The position numbers and the translations under genes are program-made. From the NCBI GenBank assembly GCA_964035795.1, contig OZ038321.1, positions 372,001-436,000 on the forward strand: 64,000 bases of DNA, written 5' to 3'. The notes beneath the pieces were generated by a model. It was not told where the DNA came from and did not search any database. It was given only the letters and a program-made list of their open reading frames with translations. Source of the stretch: Pterobdella sp. o SKG-2022 (lineage: Eukaryota > Annelida > Clitellata > Hirudinida > Piscicolidae). Positions 1 through 12,300 of this stretch are shown here, one piece after another (position 1 is the first letter of the stretch; each line of letters opens with the position of its first letter).

Positions 1-699
1 TTTCTTTAATAACATTCCCCTTCTCCATCTTTTTGTTCAAAAAGTTTATAAACTATTTGAATGTTTTTTAATCAAATTAAACAACTAATTGGAGAAATTA
101 AATTCCAAAAAACAAAAAACGAAAAAAAATGGCGAAGAAGCGGGATTACAAGACCGAGTTTGACTAAATAATGTATTAGTTGAAGAGTGGGAAAGAATAA
201 TAACAATAAAAATAAAAATAATAAAAAAAAAAATAAAAATAATAAAAATAAGATTGAAGTAAATATTTCAAGTAACATTAATGAAGCCAATAGGATTATC
301 ATGATAAAATAATGATAATAATAACAAAAAACATCGGAAATGATTATAATAATAAAACTCATAACAAGAACAAAATAATCAAAGCAAAAGAATGTAAAAT
401 TGAATAATAAAAAAAGTGAAAAATTATGAAAGCACGCCAAGAGTTATTGATTGGATGAGAGGCACAGATGCAAAATGCACCGAGAAGAAGGTATGAGTTT
501 TTGATGAGCTTCAGAGGGCACTCAAATGTGGGAGATATTAACTGAAAAATTATTTTTATTATTTTTGTTTTTATTTGATCAAATTTGAGGATTTTAAAGA
601 CACATTTATTACAATGAAGAGACAAAATTTTCAATAACTAGAATCTTACCATAATTCATTTTTATAAGAATACAAGATACGTACAATATCTCTAAAAAA

Positions 700-990
700 A
701 TACATATCCATAATTTACTGTAATTATTTATAATTTATCATAATTTACTATAATTATTTATAATTCACTTTAATTATTTTTAATTTTCCATAATTTAATA
801 TAACTCATCATAATTTTCCATGATTTACTATGATTCGTCATAACTTACCATAATTCACTATAATTCAATACGATTCACAACAATTCACTATGATTCATTA
901 TTACTCATTCTAATTTATCATAACTTACCATAATTTATCATAATTCATCATAATCCATCATAATTCATCATAATTCATTAGAAGATAGCT
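700..990. repeat. Degenerate short tandem repeat (TAATTCATCA-like)
   Basis: About 290 bp of imperfect 10-11 bp units of the form TAATTCATCA / TAATTTACTA, best preserved near 935-980. It reads as a decayed AT-rich minisatellite. Confidence 0.6.
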
Positions 991-2951
991 TGAACTCTCC
1001 TTTCTCATTATGGTTTACACATTTTCAAATATTTATTTTGTTGAATTCAAATAATTGCTTTCCTAAATGCTTGAACTGGTGGAGATTGTTTGCTTATTGT
1101 ATGTTGTATGGAACCCTTTCGAATCCTTTGCAGTCCAATATCGAAGTGAACTAAATTTTTTTAAATTGAATGTTTGCAAATAGGCATCAAACCACAAAAA
1201 TCAACTAGAAACTTGGTAATAATGAAACAATGGTTTTTATTGGAATGTGAACGAAAATAAAGAAAAAAATTGCAGAATAGTTGTTTTTATTATAATTTTT
1301 CGCGTATTTTGACAAAACTTTTGTATTGTTCCACTATCTCCTAATTTGGCTCTGTTATTCGATAGAACCCCAAATAAATGATCTCTTATTAATTCCTACT
1401 GAATCTAATCAGCCCAAACGAATAACAAATAAAAAATGATAATATAAAGCATAGAAATTATCATAATAAAAAGTAAAAAACAACAATAATATAAAATAAT
1501 AATAATAGTGATTATAAATAGTGAAGAGGCGGGACAATAGATTGTGGGAATTCTCATGAATATAAACACAAAGGATGAAGGAGTTAATGAAAAAGTAAGT
1601 AAGGCAATTATTCAGGCAGGTCCATAAAATTATTTTTTGTTTTTTATTTTTTTTGTTTTTCCACATTTGGAAGTTCATATAATAATGGGAGATTTTCTAT
1701 TCAAATTTCTCAATTTGTATTCTAATTCACTTTTCGAGAATGTTCTATTTTGAGCTAAAAATATACCTTTTCGAAATTAATTTAGATTAGACTTTCTTTG
1801 AGCTTACATTATTTTGATTTTGTTTCAATTTCATTCATTGTGCATTTGTGCTTCTCTGGGCGCCAATTTTTTAATTCTAAAGTTTTTAAAATTTCTATTT
1901 TATTCTTATCGAACACTTACAAAAATCTGCAAAATTAAAAGGAAACCTAGAAAAAATTGGAAATACAGACTTTTTTGTTGAAATGATGAAAATGGAAACA
2001 AACCACATAATGATCTCCACAAAAGATAAATCGATTTCCATTTGTTTCAACTTCAAAAAAAATTATTTATATAGAATTTGAGAAATTGAAATAGAAACAA
2101 CCTACTAGCTTACCTCAACTTTTCTCTGGTTCTTTGACCACCTGTTTTGTTGCGGTTGTGAGCAGTTGGAAGTGAGTGGTGTTGTGGTTATTTTTGAAAA
2201 TATGAGTAAGTTGTTTGAAATTTATCACAGTTTTTTTTCAATACTTATTAAAAGACAGTCAAAGTTGGTGGTTTTATGGGAGCACCCATGTTGAATGTGG
2301 AAAAAATTTTTCTTCACAAAAATTTAACGTTTTAGAGAATTTATTGTGCTCATTTCAGTCAAATATAGTTACTAAATGACTTTTTTTCACTAATTTTTTA
2401 GAATAAGGCTGAACTTATCAAAAATTATAGCTATTTTTTGCTCAATAAATGTACTAAAATTCTTCCAATAAATCGACGTAGAAAAATTGTCAAATTTCAG
2501 TCATGCGTTTTTTAATTTATAAGTTCCCGCCCAGTTCTATGGGACATTGAAAACTCTTTAATTTTGAAGACGTGTTTTGAAATTCGAAAAATTGCAAAAA
2601 ATTAATTCAATTTCAGTCAAAATAGTTTTGAGTAAAAAATTGTTTTCAAATTTTAGAAAAAAAAATTTTGAAATTTTTGGAAAAATTTTTCGATCGCTTG
2701 TGTTTTATGCTCTTCAAACTGCTTCAACAACTGGGTTTGAAACAGTCGAAAAAATAAACCTAGAAAAAATATTTTTTTCAAAAACCAAAACAGGTATAAA
2801 TTAGATCTTTTATTTAGCGCTATATAAATACATTTTTGTGACATCAATATTACATTTATGTTTAGGAAAAAAAAATATGAATAGAAACTAATGTATCAAA
2901 AAATGAAAAAAAAAAGGATTTTAAAAACGTTTTCCGCCATTTTATCACCTT

Positions 2952-2959
2952 TGACGTCA
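2952..2959. promoter_or_regulatory. Perfect palindromic CRE (TGACGTCA)
   Basis: The full 8-bp CREB/ATF consensus TGACGTCA is present, followed closely by a second CACGTCA half-like site. It lies about 5.9 kb upstream of the GPCR start codon. Function is inferred only from the motif. Confidence 0.35.
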
Positions 2960-3724
2960 TATTCCACGTCATTTCCGGTGTATAAGTTTATAAATTTTTA
3001 CTGCGCTTTACTGGTTTTTGATTTTAAGTGTAAATAAGCTTGAAGGTAAAACGTTAAAAAGTAATTCATTCAATTGAGCTATTTATAACTTTATTTTTCA
3101 TTGTTTTGATTTCAATCTTCTCTATGGAGTCCAAGTTTTTTTGATAATTTCCTTTTATGTGTTTTGCATCGTTTTTATTAAAAATTTGTTTGCAAAACAA
3201 AATTAAACTCTACAAAGTTTTATCTTTCAAAAACTTATTGAGTGAAATCCTAAGAAGCCTTGATTCTGCATCTAAACATCTATTTGAGAACAATTTCGAA
3301 GCTGCAAATTTTATCAAATGAAATTTAAACTTTTAAATTGCTTAAAATTGAACTTAAATTTTTTTTGGGTATTTTGTTTTCATATAAAACCTGAGAATTT
3401 TTTAAAAGCGGGTTCCAACATTTTTTTTTTCGTGGAAAATACAGTGCACGTACTTTCAACAGTTTCAAAAAAATTGATACAAAACAAAGCAGCTAAAAAT
3501 AATTAGACAGAAACAACATTCAAGAAATATTCAAACAAACAAGCGTCATCATAAACTTCATTTTTCACACGTATGTAAGTTATGCAAAGGTTGAAAACAA
3601 AAAATAACATTTGAAAACAGTAAAAAAAAAAGAAATAATATAAAAGCATCGAGAATATAGAGCGTTATTTTTTGAACTCTGTGTAGAGTTTGATCCGTTT
3701 CATTCCATTCTTTTATCCTTATTC

Positions 3725-3930
3725 CTTTCTTTCCATTTCGACCCTCCATTTCGACCCTCCATCTCCACTCTCCATCTCTACCTTCCATTTCCACCCTCCA
3801 TCTCCACTCTCCATCTCTACCTTCTATTTCCACCCTCCATCTCCACCCTCCATCTCCACCTTCCATCTCCACCTTCCATCTCCACCTTCCATCTCCACCC
3901 TCCATCTCCGCTCTTCATCTCCAACTTGCC
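3725..3930. repeat. CT-rich minisatellite (CCATCTCCACYCT-like)
   Basis: Repeated CCATCTCCACCCTCCAT / CCATCTCTACCTT units of about 12-18 bp, strongly pyrimidine-rich on the + strand. Both strands are open (HFDPPSP on +, EGGDGRW on -), but the translations are only repeat shadows. Confidence 0.8.
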
Positions 3931-4619
3931 CTGCAATGAAGTGAATGTAGTTTGAACCTAACTTACATGAATATCACGTTGAAAATGTTTAATTCATGGA
4001 ATTAGTGGCGCTGATGCAACATTGATATGAATCATTTTGAAGTTAAGGTCAGAGTTCATCGTGAAATTTTATTGTGCAAAAAAATTGAGTCTTATCACTG
4101 TTCAAAGATAGATTGAAGTTTCCTCCCAGTTGCAAAACTGCAAAAGAAGGATTTATGATCGCTGTTGTTTCAAAATTGTGGACATTGAAATCCACTTGAG
4201 TGAACTTCAATCAAATTTAAATTCACTTTTAAAACTTCCGAAAATGGTTCCAAAATAAATGCTTCAATTTAAAGGTTAAAAAATGTGAGACTGTTGCCAA
4301 GAGCAGGAAATAGATCCATTTTATTTTTGAAATTTAATTTTTTGGGAAACTTTTTGTTTCATAATATGAAGCGACTAGTCTCCTTCAAAGACCAAGCTCA
4401 ATAGAGACACCCTCTCAAACCATCCAAGCCCCTCATGTCTTGTGGCATCGTCATTTTATGGGAAAAGCCAAAACTTTTACATGTGAATTTCAAGACATCA
4501 AAGTTTTTTATTTCGATTTTGTTTCCACAAAAGATGATGAAGGCGTCAACCCAAAAAGTTTATAAACCACAAAAAGCTTTTCAGTTTCTAATTTTCATGA
4601 AATAAACGTTCTTATTATT

Positions 4620-5040
4620 AAATGATGACGTTGATGAGGACGTAATCAAGTTGATGACGTAATCGCATAGAAAACGTAATTTTGCTGGCTGAATCGTATT
4701 GATGAGGTTATTATGTTGATGACTTAATTGGTTTGATGACGTTGTTGTGTTGATGACGTTGTTGTGTTGATGACGCTAATGTGTTGATGACGTGATTTTA
4801 TTGAGAATTTTATTCTTTTGACGACGTAATTGTACAGATGGCATTCTCTTGTTGATGACGTAGATTTTTTATGACGCTATAACGTTTATGACTTATTGCA
4901 TTGTTGTGATGACGTAATGTGGTAATGAAGTATTTTTATTGATGAAATATTTGTATTGATGACGTTATTATGTTGATGACTAATTGTATTGATGACGCTA
5001 TCTTGATGACGTAACTTTATTGATGACGTTATTATTTTAA
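4620..5040. repeat. Degenerate TGATGACG repeat block
   Basis: About 420 bp in which TTGATGACGTWA-like units recur every 15-35 bp; I count about 13 TGACG cores plus related TGACT and GGACG variants. The core equals an ATF/CREB half site. It may be only a decayed tandem repeat, but its repeated core is regulatory in form. Confidence 0.6.
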
Positions 5041-5944
5041 AGGAAGCGCATTGAGGTAAAGAAAATCGAATTTGTTTTTAAAGGAACTGGTGTGATGAAT
5101 GAGAAGAAAAATAAAAATAAACAAAAAATTAAAAAAAAAACAAATAACAAAACGAGAAATTAAATTATTCAATAGTTGAAGAAAGCTTGCTAGATTTGAT
5201 TGATATATCGTATTTTCCAGTGCTTCTCAGGCGAAGGTCAGTCTAGGAGACTTGGGGCAGTTTTGAATTGTTCGTGGTCACCTTTTGTGAAGGACTCTTT
5301 TCATTCAATAACTTCTTAAAAGGACTGACTTTTTGTTTTTTAACTTCCATTTTGCTTGATGAGCTTTCATTGTTGATGTTTAATTTTTTTGATTTTAAAA
5401 TTATTTATTTTTATTACTTTAAAAATTTGAATTTTCAAAATGAAAAGTTTTTAACAGCACTTTTGTTTTTCAAGTCTCATTTAGTTCCAAGCTGATTCCA
5501 CCAAAATAGCAAAAAAAGTATTTTTTAAAAGTGCTGAAGAATGTTGTATTCAAATTGACCATAACAATTTTAAATCTAAAAATAAACCTCTCCTACTTTT
5601 CTTGTGTTAAATTACATTTACCTTTCAAGCTTTTAGATATTATTGGTAAAATTAGAAAAAATTTTCCAACTATTTTGAAAAACTATTTTTAAAACGTAAA
5701 ATTTTTCCAAAGTGAAAATCTAAAAAAAATGGAAAAAAAATGAGAAAAAAGTTTGTGCAACTCAAAAATCAGGAACACAAGAGAGGCTGAAGATAAGATT
5801 TGGATAAGGTTGAGAAAAGAAAGCTAATCAGGGGCCTCTTGATAGCAAAGAATTTGATCACTCTCTGATTTCTCAATCGTTTTGTTGTTTACAAATCTTT
5901 TACTCCACTACTTTGTTTAATTTTTTTTGTTTATCAGAGATTGC

Positions 5945-6180
5945 TTATATATGCCACATAAGAGTTATATATACCACATAAGAGTTATATATGCCACATA
6001 AGAGTTATATATACCACATAAGAGTTATATATGCCACATAAGAGTCATATATACCACATAAGAGTTATATATGCCACATAAGAGTTATATATACCACATA
6101 AGAGTTATATATGCCACATAAGAGTTATATATGTCACATGAGAATTATATATGCCACATGAGAATTATATATGCCTCATG
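5945..6180. repeat. 20-bp minisatellite, alternating GCC/ACC variants
   Basis: About 12 tandem copies of a 20-bp unit built on CCACATAAGAGTTATATAT. Successive units alternate between GCCACATAAG and ACCACATAAG, giving a 40-bp dimer period over most of the array. The last units degrade (GTCACATGAGAAT, GCCTCATGAGA). Confidence 0.9.
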
Positions 6181-8892
6181 AGATTGCAATCCAACTTACT
6201 TTGAAATACTTGTCAAAAATCCATCACCCTTCTAATAGCTGCCAGTTCTCAAAGTGCAAACAATTTTTCTTTTTTTATGTGGTCGAAAATTTTTCGTCAC
6301 AGTTTTTCATGAACATTAATAATCTTTTTGATGATGATCGCCAATTTTTTGAATTTATTACTCAATAACTCCTTTTAAAACTTTTTGGATCTCAAAAAAA
6401 TAAAATTTAGGATTTGAAATTCTTGTGTGATCACTGGTCTAAAAATAAAAATTCTTTGAAGCTAAAACTATAAGTGTTTTATGGAGGTTCAAGGAGTAAG
6501 TGGGCGACCAGGTCTCTCTGATGGGGGTTTGGTTGCACGAGGTTACACAGAGTGGCACTCCGTGTGGGAGATGATTACAGATCCTTGGAGAAAACATGCA
6601 CTATTTTGTTTCAAATTTGAGAGTTTATATTAAGATTCACTGAACCTCAAAGTGTTTCTAAAGTTCTTAATCTTCCCATAAACTCAACATTGAAGATAGC
6701 TTTTTAATATAAGAATTTTTTGAAGTTTGAAGAAGAGCTTAAAATTTAAATTTATAGAACCATGGCGGCAAGAATTCAAAATTACATTTTTTTTCCTAAA
6801 ATGCTAAACTTAAGGTTTATGACCAGATTAAATTCAGCCAGAAGTGTACTTAGATGAAAAATTCAAATACCGCATCGAAGCAAAATTTAAAAAAAATTGA
6901 AGAAGTTTAAATTTTGAATAAAAAACGTGGTTTGGCGTGGTTTGAATACAATTTTTTGAAATAAATTGCTTTTTTCGTTGACTTTTTGACCCAAAAATTT
7001 ATTTTCATTGAAAAATACTGACATTTTTTATGATTTTTACCGATTTTTTTTGTTAAGATTCGTTTTTAGGATGAAATAAACATTTTTAGTCAGACTTGTT
7101 TCCGTATTTTGATAAAAAATGATTTGAAATTTGTTTGCCATAAAAATTGATGAATTTCTCGTGGATGAGTTTTGATGATTTATCAATGAATTTTGAATTT
7201 TTTGTCATCAAAACTTCAAAACTGGGCACAACATTTGGAAAAAGGTCGAAATTTTATTACGAATAATCCAAAATTGTGGCAAAATTTGTTACGTTGTCAA
7301 ACAAAATCAAAAGGTTTTTGACTTGATAAAAATTCAAAAAATAAAAAAAATGAGACGCCAAAACAAAAACTGGGAAAGCTAGCTGCTACATTGAGAAGCA
7401 AAACAAAAATAAATCCATTGAAGTTATTAAAATGCTTTTTTCTTTAAATTAAAGTTAGTTCGAATTCGTTTTCGCATGTTTCGTTTGTTGAGTTTCGCAA
7501 TAATTATAGGAAGACTTTGAAGTTTTTAGTGAACCACTTTTTAAAATGATTAGTATTTAAGGTGGAAATAAAATGAATAAAAAAAAAATAAAAGTATAAT
7601 TTATTTTTTTCTACATTGAAGTTTTTATGATCAAATTTCATTAAAAACTCAAAAAATTGTCAAAATTGAGTCTTCCTTCTAAATGTTTGTCACCAAAGTG
7701 GTCGAGTTTTATGAAAAAATTTTGATGAATTTGGAATTTAGTTGGCAAAAAACAGATGTGGAAACTATGAAAGGAATTGAGAAAAAAACAAACAAGAATC
7801 AAACAACTGCAAAAAATTCACGTTTAAGTCATCCAAACTTTGGAAAATCTTGGAAAGTTTTTGACATTTGTAGCCATATTAAAAATTTCTCTTTTTGTGC
7901 TGAGTTCCTCCATTTTTTTTTGTTTTTTAGTTATAAATTTTGTTTAGAAGCCGTGTATTAATAATGGGGAAAAAACTTTGTAATTTCCAATTCTGTGCTC
8001 AAAGTTTTTAATATTGAGAATCGTATCATAAGGTTTTTCCATTGTTATACATAGGTTGGCATATTTGTGTGAACTGTTTTGATTATAATAAAAAAAGATA
8101 TTCTTTCATTTTCTCATGTTTCTTCTGAATGTTTATCTGTTTTTTTTACAAAAAAATAACTTTTATGAATGTGGAAAAAAATTTAATAAACTCAAAGCAA
8201 ACAGCGTTCAAAATCCAAAAAATGGAACTATTGAAAAATAGAATTCATTGCTCAAATACAAGATAAAAAAATTTATTAATATTCACAAAAAACAATAATG
8301 GAATCATGGAATGCTGAAATATAAATTTTAAAAAATAATTTTTTTGTTTGAGAAGGTTTGTCAAGTGAACAAATTTTGCTTTTGTTTAAAAGTAAAAAAA
8401 AATCGAAAAAAAAAATTTAGAAAATTCTTTGCACGATTATTTTGAGTTAATTAATTAAAAAAAAATTGATTAATTTTGAAAAAATGGTGAAGTTTATTTT
8501 GGTTGAATTGATATGCAAATATTTTCATTGCAGATTTTGTTGAGAAAACTTCAAAAAGATGGTTGCAAACAAAATATTTGGGAACCTACTTACTAGAAAT
8601 ACAGAAAGATGAAGATGGAGTTAAAACAAGAAAAAATAGAAAAAAGTGGAGGTTCAAAAAGTCATAATAAACAAGAATAAAAAAGTTGAGACAAAAAACC
8701 AAATAAAAACAGGATAACCATAAAAACTTATAATAAAGCTGGATAAAATAAAAAAATAAAAAATAAATAAAACAAAAACCCCACAGTAAAAAAATTCAAA
8801 TAAAAATAATTGAAATTGAAAAAATATAAATATAAAAAAACCGAGAAAATGAAATAAAAAAGAAGTGAGATATCGACAAACCCCGTTCAATC

Positions 8893-9353
8893 ATGTCCGA
8901 CAATTCTTCTCTTTCACCGCTCATTTATTTCCAAATTGCTCTCAACACATCACTCTATCCATCAATACTTCCAAGACAGTCACATAATACTACGTCACAC
9001 ACCTATACACCACATAACAACACACCACATAACAACACTCACTTCAACTTGACAACAAACTTCTGCTTGACTCACAACAACACAACACACGCCTTCTCCC
9101 CCAACTTCTCCACCCCCCTTTCAACCCTCTTCTCTACCCCCTTCAACCACTTACCCACCTTCATCGAAAGCATAATTTTTCTCACCATCATCATCTCAGC
9201 CATCGTCGGTAACATGCTAGTGATCTTGAGCGTGTTGAGGTTCAGAAGGCTTAGAACCAAAGCTAACGTATTCATAGTTTCACTGGCATTCGCTGATCTT
9301 GTTGTTGCTATTCTTGTTATGCCATTCAACGCTATACAAGAACTGGCTGATCG
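8893..9353 (+). CDS. GPCR exon 1: glycosylated N-terminus, TM1, TM2
   Basis: The ATG at 8893 opens 153 codons plus two bases. The first 90 residues are Thr/Asn/His/Ser-rich with about nine N-glycosylation sequons (such as NSS, NTS, NTT, NNT, NLT, NFS). TM1 follows at about 90-115 and TM2 at 125-150. The donor is CG|GTGAGTGG at 9354, and the intron starts with a G/T-rich run. An upstream 5' UTR exon may exist. Confidence 0.85.
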
Positions 9354-12300
9354 GTGAGTGGTGGGGGGTGGGTTGTGGGGTGGTTGATGGTTGTTGTCGA
9401 GTAGTAGTGATGAGGGTTTGGGTAGTTGAGCTTGGTGGTGATGAAAGTGTGGTGAAGTACTCCGAGGTGTAGGGGACTTATTGAAGTGGTAAAAAATAGA
9501 AAAAAAGAAGTAGGTAGTTAATGGTTGATTATTGGAACTTAATGAGCGGAAGATGGCTGGTCAAAAATATAAATGATCTAAAAAGTTTAAAAAAGGAATG
9601 CTTTTAAAAATATTGAAATATGAGAAACGGGGAAAATTTGAATGAGGATAGTAGGACCTTTGCAGAAACAAAACATAGAGTTGTTCAAAATTGTTTTCAA
9701 ACAAGATTTTCATCAACACAACATTCACTCCATAACTTTAAAATTATTCAATGCGAAAAACTAACCACTACATCTGCATAACCTACCAAATGACTGAATA
9801 ACCTACCATAGGACTGAATAACCTACCATAGGACTGAATAACCTACCATAGAACTGAATAACCTACCATAGAACTGAATAACCTACCATAGGACTGAATA
9901 ACCTACCATAGAACTGAATAACCTACCATAGAACTGAATAACCTACCATAGAACTGAATAACCTACCATAGAACTGAATAACCTACCATAGAACTGAATA
10001 ACCTACCATAGGACTGAATTGGCATGATTAGGTCTATATATCTCAGGCTCCTCCACTTTATGGAGGTTCAGTTGAATTGGTGTTTTGAAAAGAATGGAGA
10101 ATATGAAAAATGATTTGAGAAATTGAATGAGAAAAAATTTTCAAATAATTAAGTTAGAAATTTTATAGTGAAAAAAATTAAAACGTAACTTTGGGTGTAT
10201 AGTAAATCAATCAAAGACTTTAATTATGAATCGTTTGTTTATCATTTGTAAAAACAAAGTAGAAGTGTCATTAGCTTTAATGCTCCCATTTCAAATAATA
10301 TAATTTTGCAAGAAAGTTTCTCAAAGAAAAATAGTTTTCTAAACGATGTCAAGTTTTATCAAGAGAACTCAATCTCTTGTTCATTTTATTTTATATATTT
10401 TTTTTTTTTTTTTCTATTATTTTTATTTTCCAAATTTTTTCTTATTTTTATTCAATATTCTGTTTTCCGTTTCTATTTTTGTTATATTTTTAATTGCTTT
10501 TTTTTTATCAAAATATTCCTTTCCCTGTTTTCTTTATTACATTTTTGCTGCAAATTTTTCTTCTATATTATACATTTCTGTGTAATTATTTTTAATTAGA
10601 AATATTCCATTTATTTTTTATTCAAAATAGTTGCCACCTATGAACAATTTTTGTTTTTGTTGGGTTCACTATTTTGGTGAGCAAAAGTTGAAAGTTCAAA
10701 AAGCTTCCAGGAATCCATATTATTTCCTATCGATCTTCTTCCAAATCATTGTATTTTTTTATTTTAAATTTTTACGTGACGCCATGACGTCATTGTTGTG
10801 TTTTGATCTATTTATGTCTTTTAATCCTTATTGTTCAGGTAAATCATCAGCATGATGCAGTGTTAATGCAAAAAAGTTTAATTCATTTTTTCACATTAAC
10901 ACTGCATCAGACATAAGTGAACCATCGTTGCTGGAAGGTTGAGTATAAATCTCTTCCCATTTTTTCACAAAAATTTGACGTTTTCATTTCACTTTGAAAA
11001 AAACACTTCACATCGATAAATAACAATGATACGAAAATACAAAAAGTAATTCATATAGCGCTGTATGACAAATGGCAGTACCAACATTTAATAATCATGA
11101 GCAAAGTGATGATGACGTCACAAATAACTGCCAATCACAGCAGAGAGCTTTTCATGTTTGGACAGATTATAAAATAAATTCATTTTTTTTTATTAAAAAA
11201 TGGGTATTACCGGAAAAAATGGTTGTTAATAAAAATAGATTAATACCGTTAAAAATGTACAAAAATACAAAAAAAACGAGGAATAACAAAAAAATAAGAT
11301 ACAAAATTTTGGGAATAATATCAGACAAAGATGTATACCACTCACTATAAATCAATACAAATCAAAACAAATGATACCATAGAAAAAAAAATGAATACCA
11401 GTATTATGCTCTAATGTACTCTCTAAAGACCGCCATCTTTAATGCAGTTGTCATGGGGATATGAGAAATAAGGGCGGGGTTAGATGTTGGATAGCTTGAT
11501 GGTTGGAGACTGTGAGGACTTGATGCTTTAGAGGGATGAGATTTGGTTTTGAGGAGAAAGTGCTGGGGGTTTGAGGCTGTATAAAAGTGGAGTTTGGAGT
11601 TGAAACTATAAAGTCTGAGAAAACGTTTATTTGAAATAAAGATATTATCAAAAATAATTTTGAAAGAAGAATAATTTGAACTTGATCTTTTTTTTCAATC
11701 ATCCATCAAAGAAGAAAATGAAGAATTTAAAAGTGGAGCTAAAAATTTAAAAACAAATAAAAAAAGTGAAAAATGGATGAGTGAGCTCATATAACAATTA
11801 ATTGAAACTTAAAATATTTAAATAAAAATGAAAAAAATGGAAAACTGGATGAAGACAAGAGATACAATAGACTTGAAAAAAATTATTATTCAAAAGGCGA
11901 GAGAAAACAAAAATCGATAAAAACAAAAAGACTCTAAAAGCTGTAGGAGTTCTATATGAAAAGAGATTGTTCAAATTTTAAAATATTTTTGTCGACCCAT
12001 GTGGTGTTGTGACATTTTTATTCATTTAAATTTATATAGCGCGCTTTCGACAAAAAAATATTTTTCCAATAAACAAAAACTAATATTATTTGAATATGAG
12101 ATCTATATATCTGGATACTAGACTAACAAAAATGAAAGCGATTTTGATGAATTTGGAGACGTTAAACTGGCGCCAAAAAACTAAAAAACTCCCGTAGAAC
12201 AACTGCCAAAGTTCTCAATTTTTTCTACATTAAAAAGTTCAAAAATATGTTCTACTTCAATAAGAAAAGTGAAATTCGGACTCACTAAAACGATGATAAA

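Larger units (their letters stand above)
1..8892. other. AT-rich non-coding region upstream of the GPCR gene
   Basis: No ORF here looks like a conserved protein; the open frames are low-complexity Lys/Asn/Phe/Ile translations of AT-rich DNA. The stretch holds degenerate TAATTCATCA-like repeats (about 700-990), a CT-rich repeat block (3725-3930), a TGATGACG-rich block (4620-5040), a 20-bp minisatellite (5945-6180) and a perfect CRE (2952-2959). The promoter of the GPCR should lie in the last part, but I see no clear core promoter element. Unseen 5' non-coding exons cannot be excluded. Confidence 0.6.

Noticed and set aside
5945..6180. Possible CRISPR array
   Set aside because: Head-to-tail 20-bp units without unique spacers, in a eukaryotic genome; it is a minisatellite. 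The same holds for 9787-10018.
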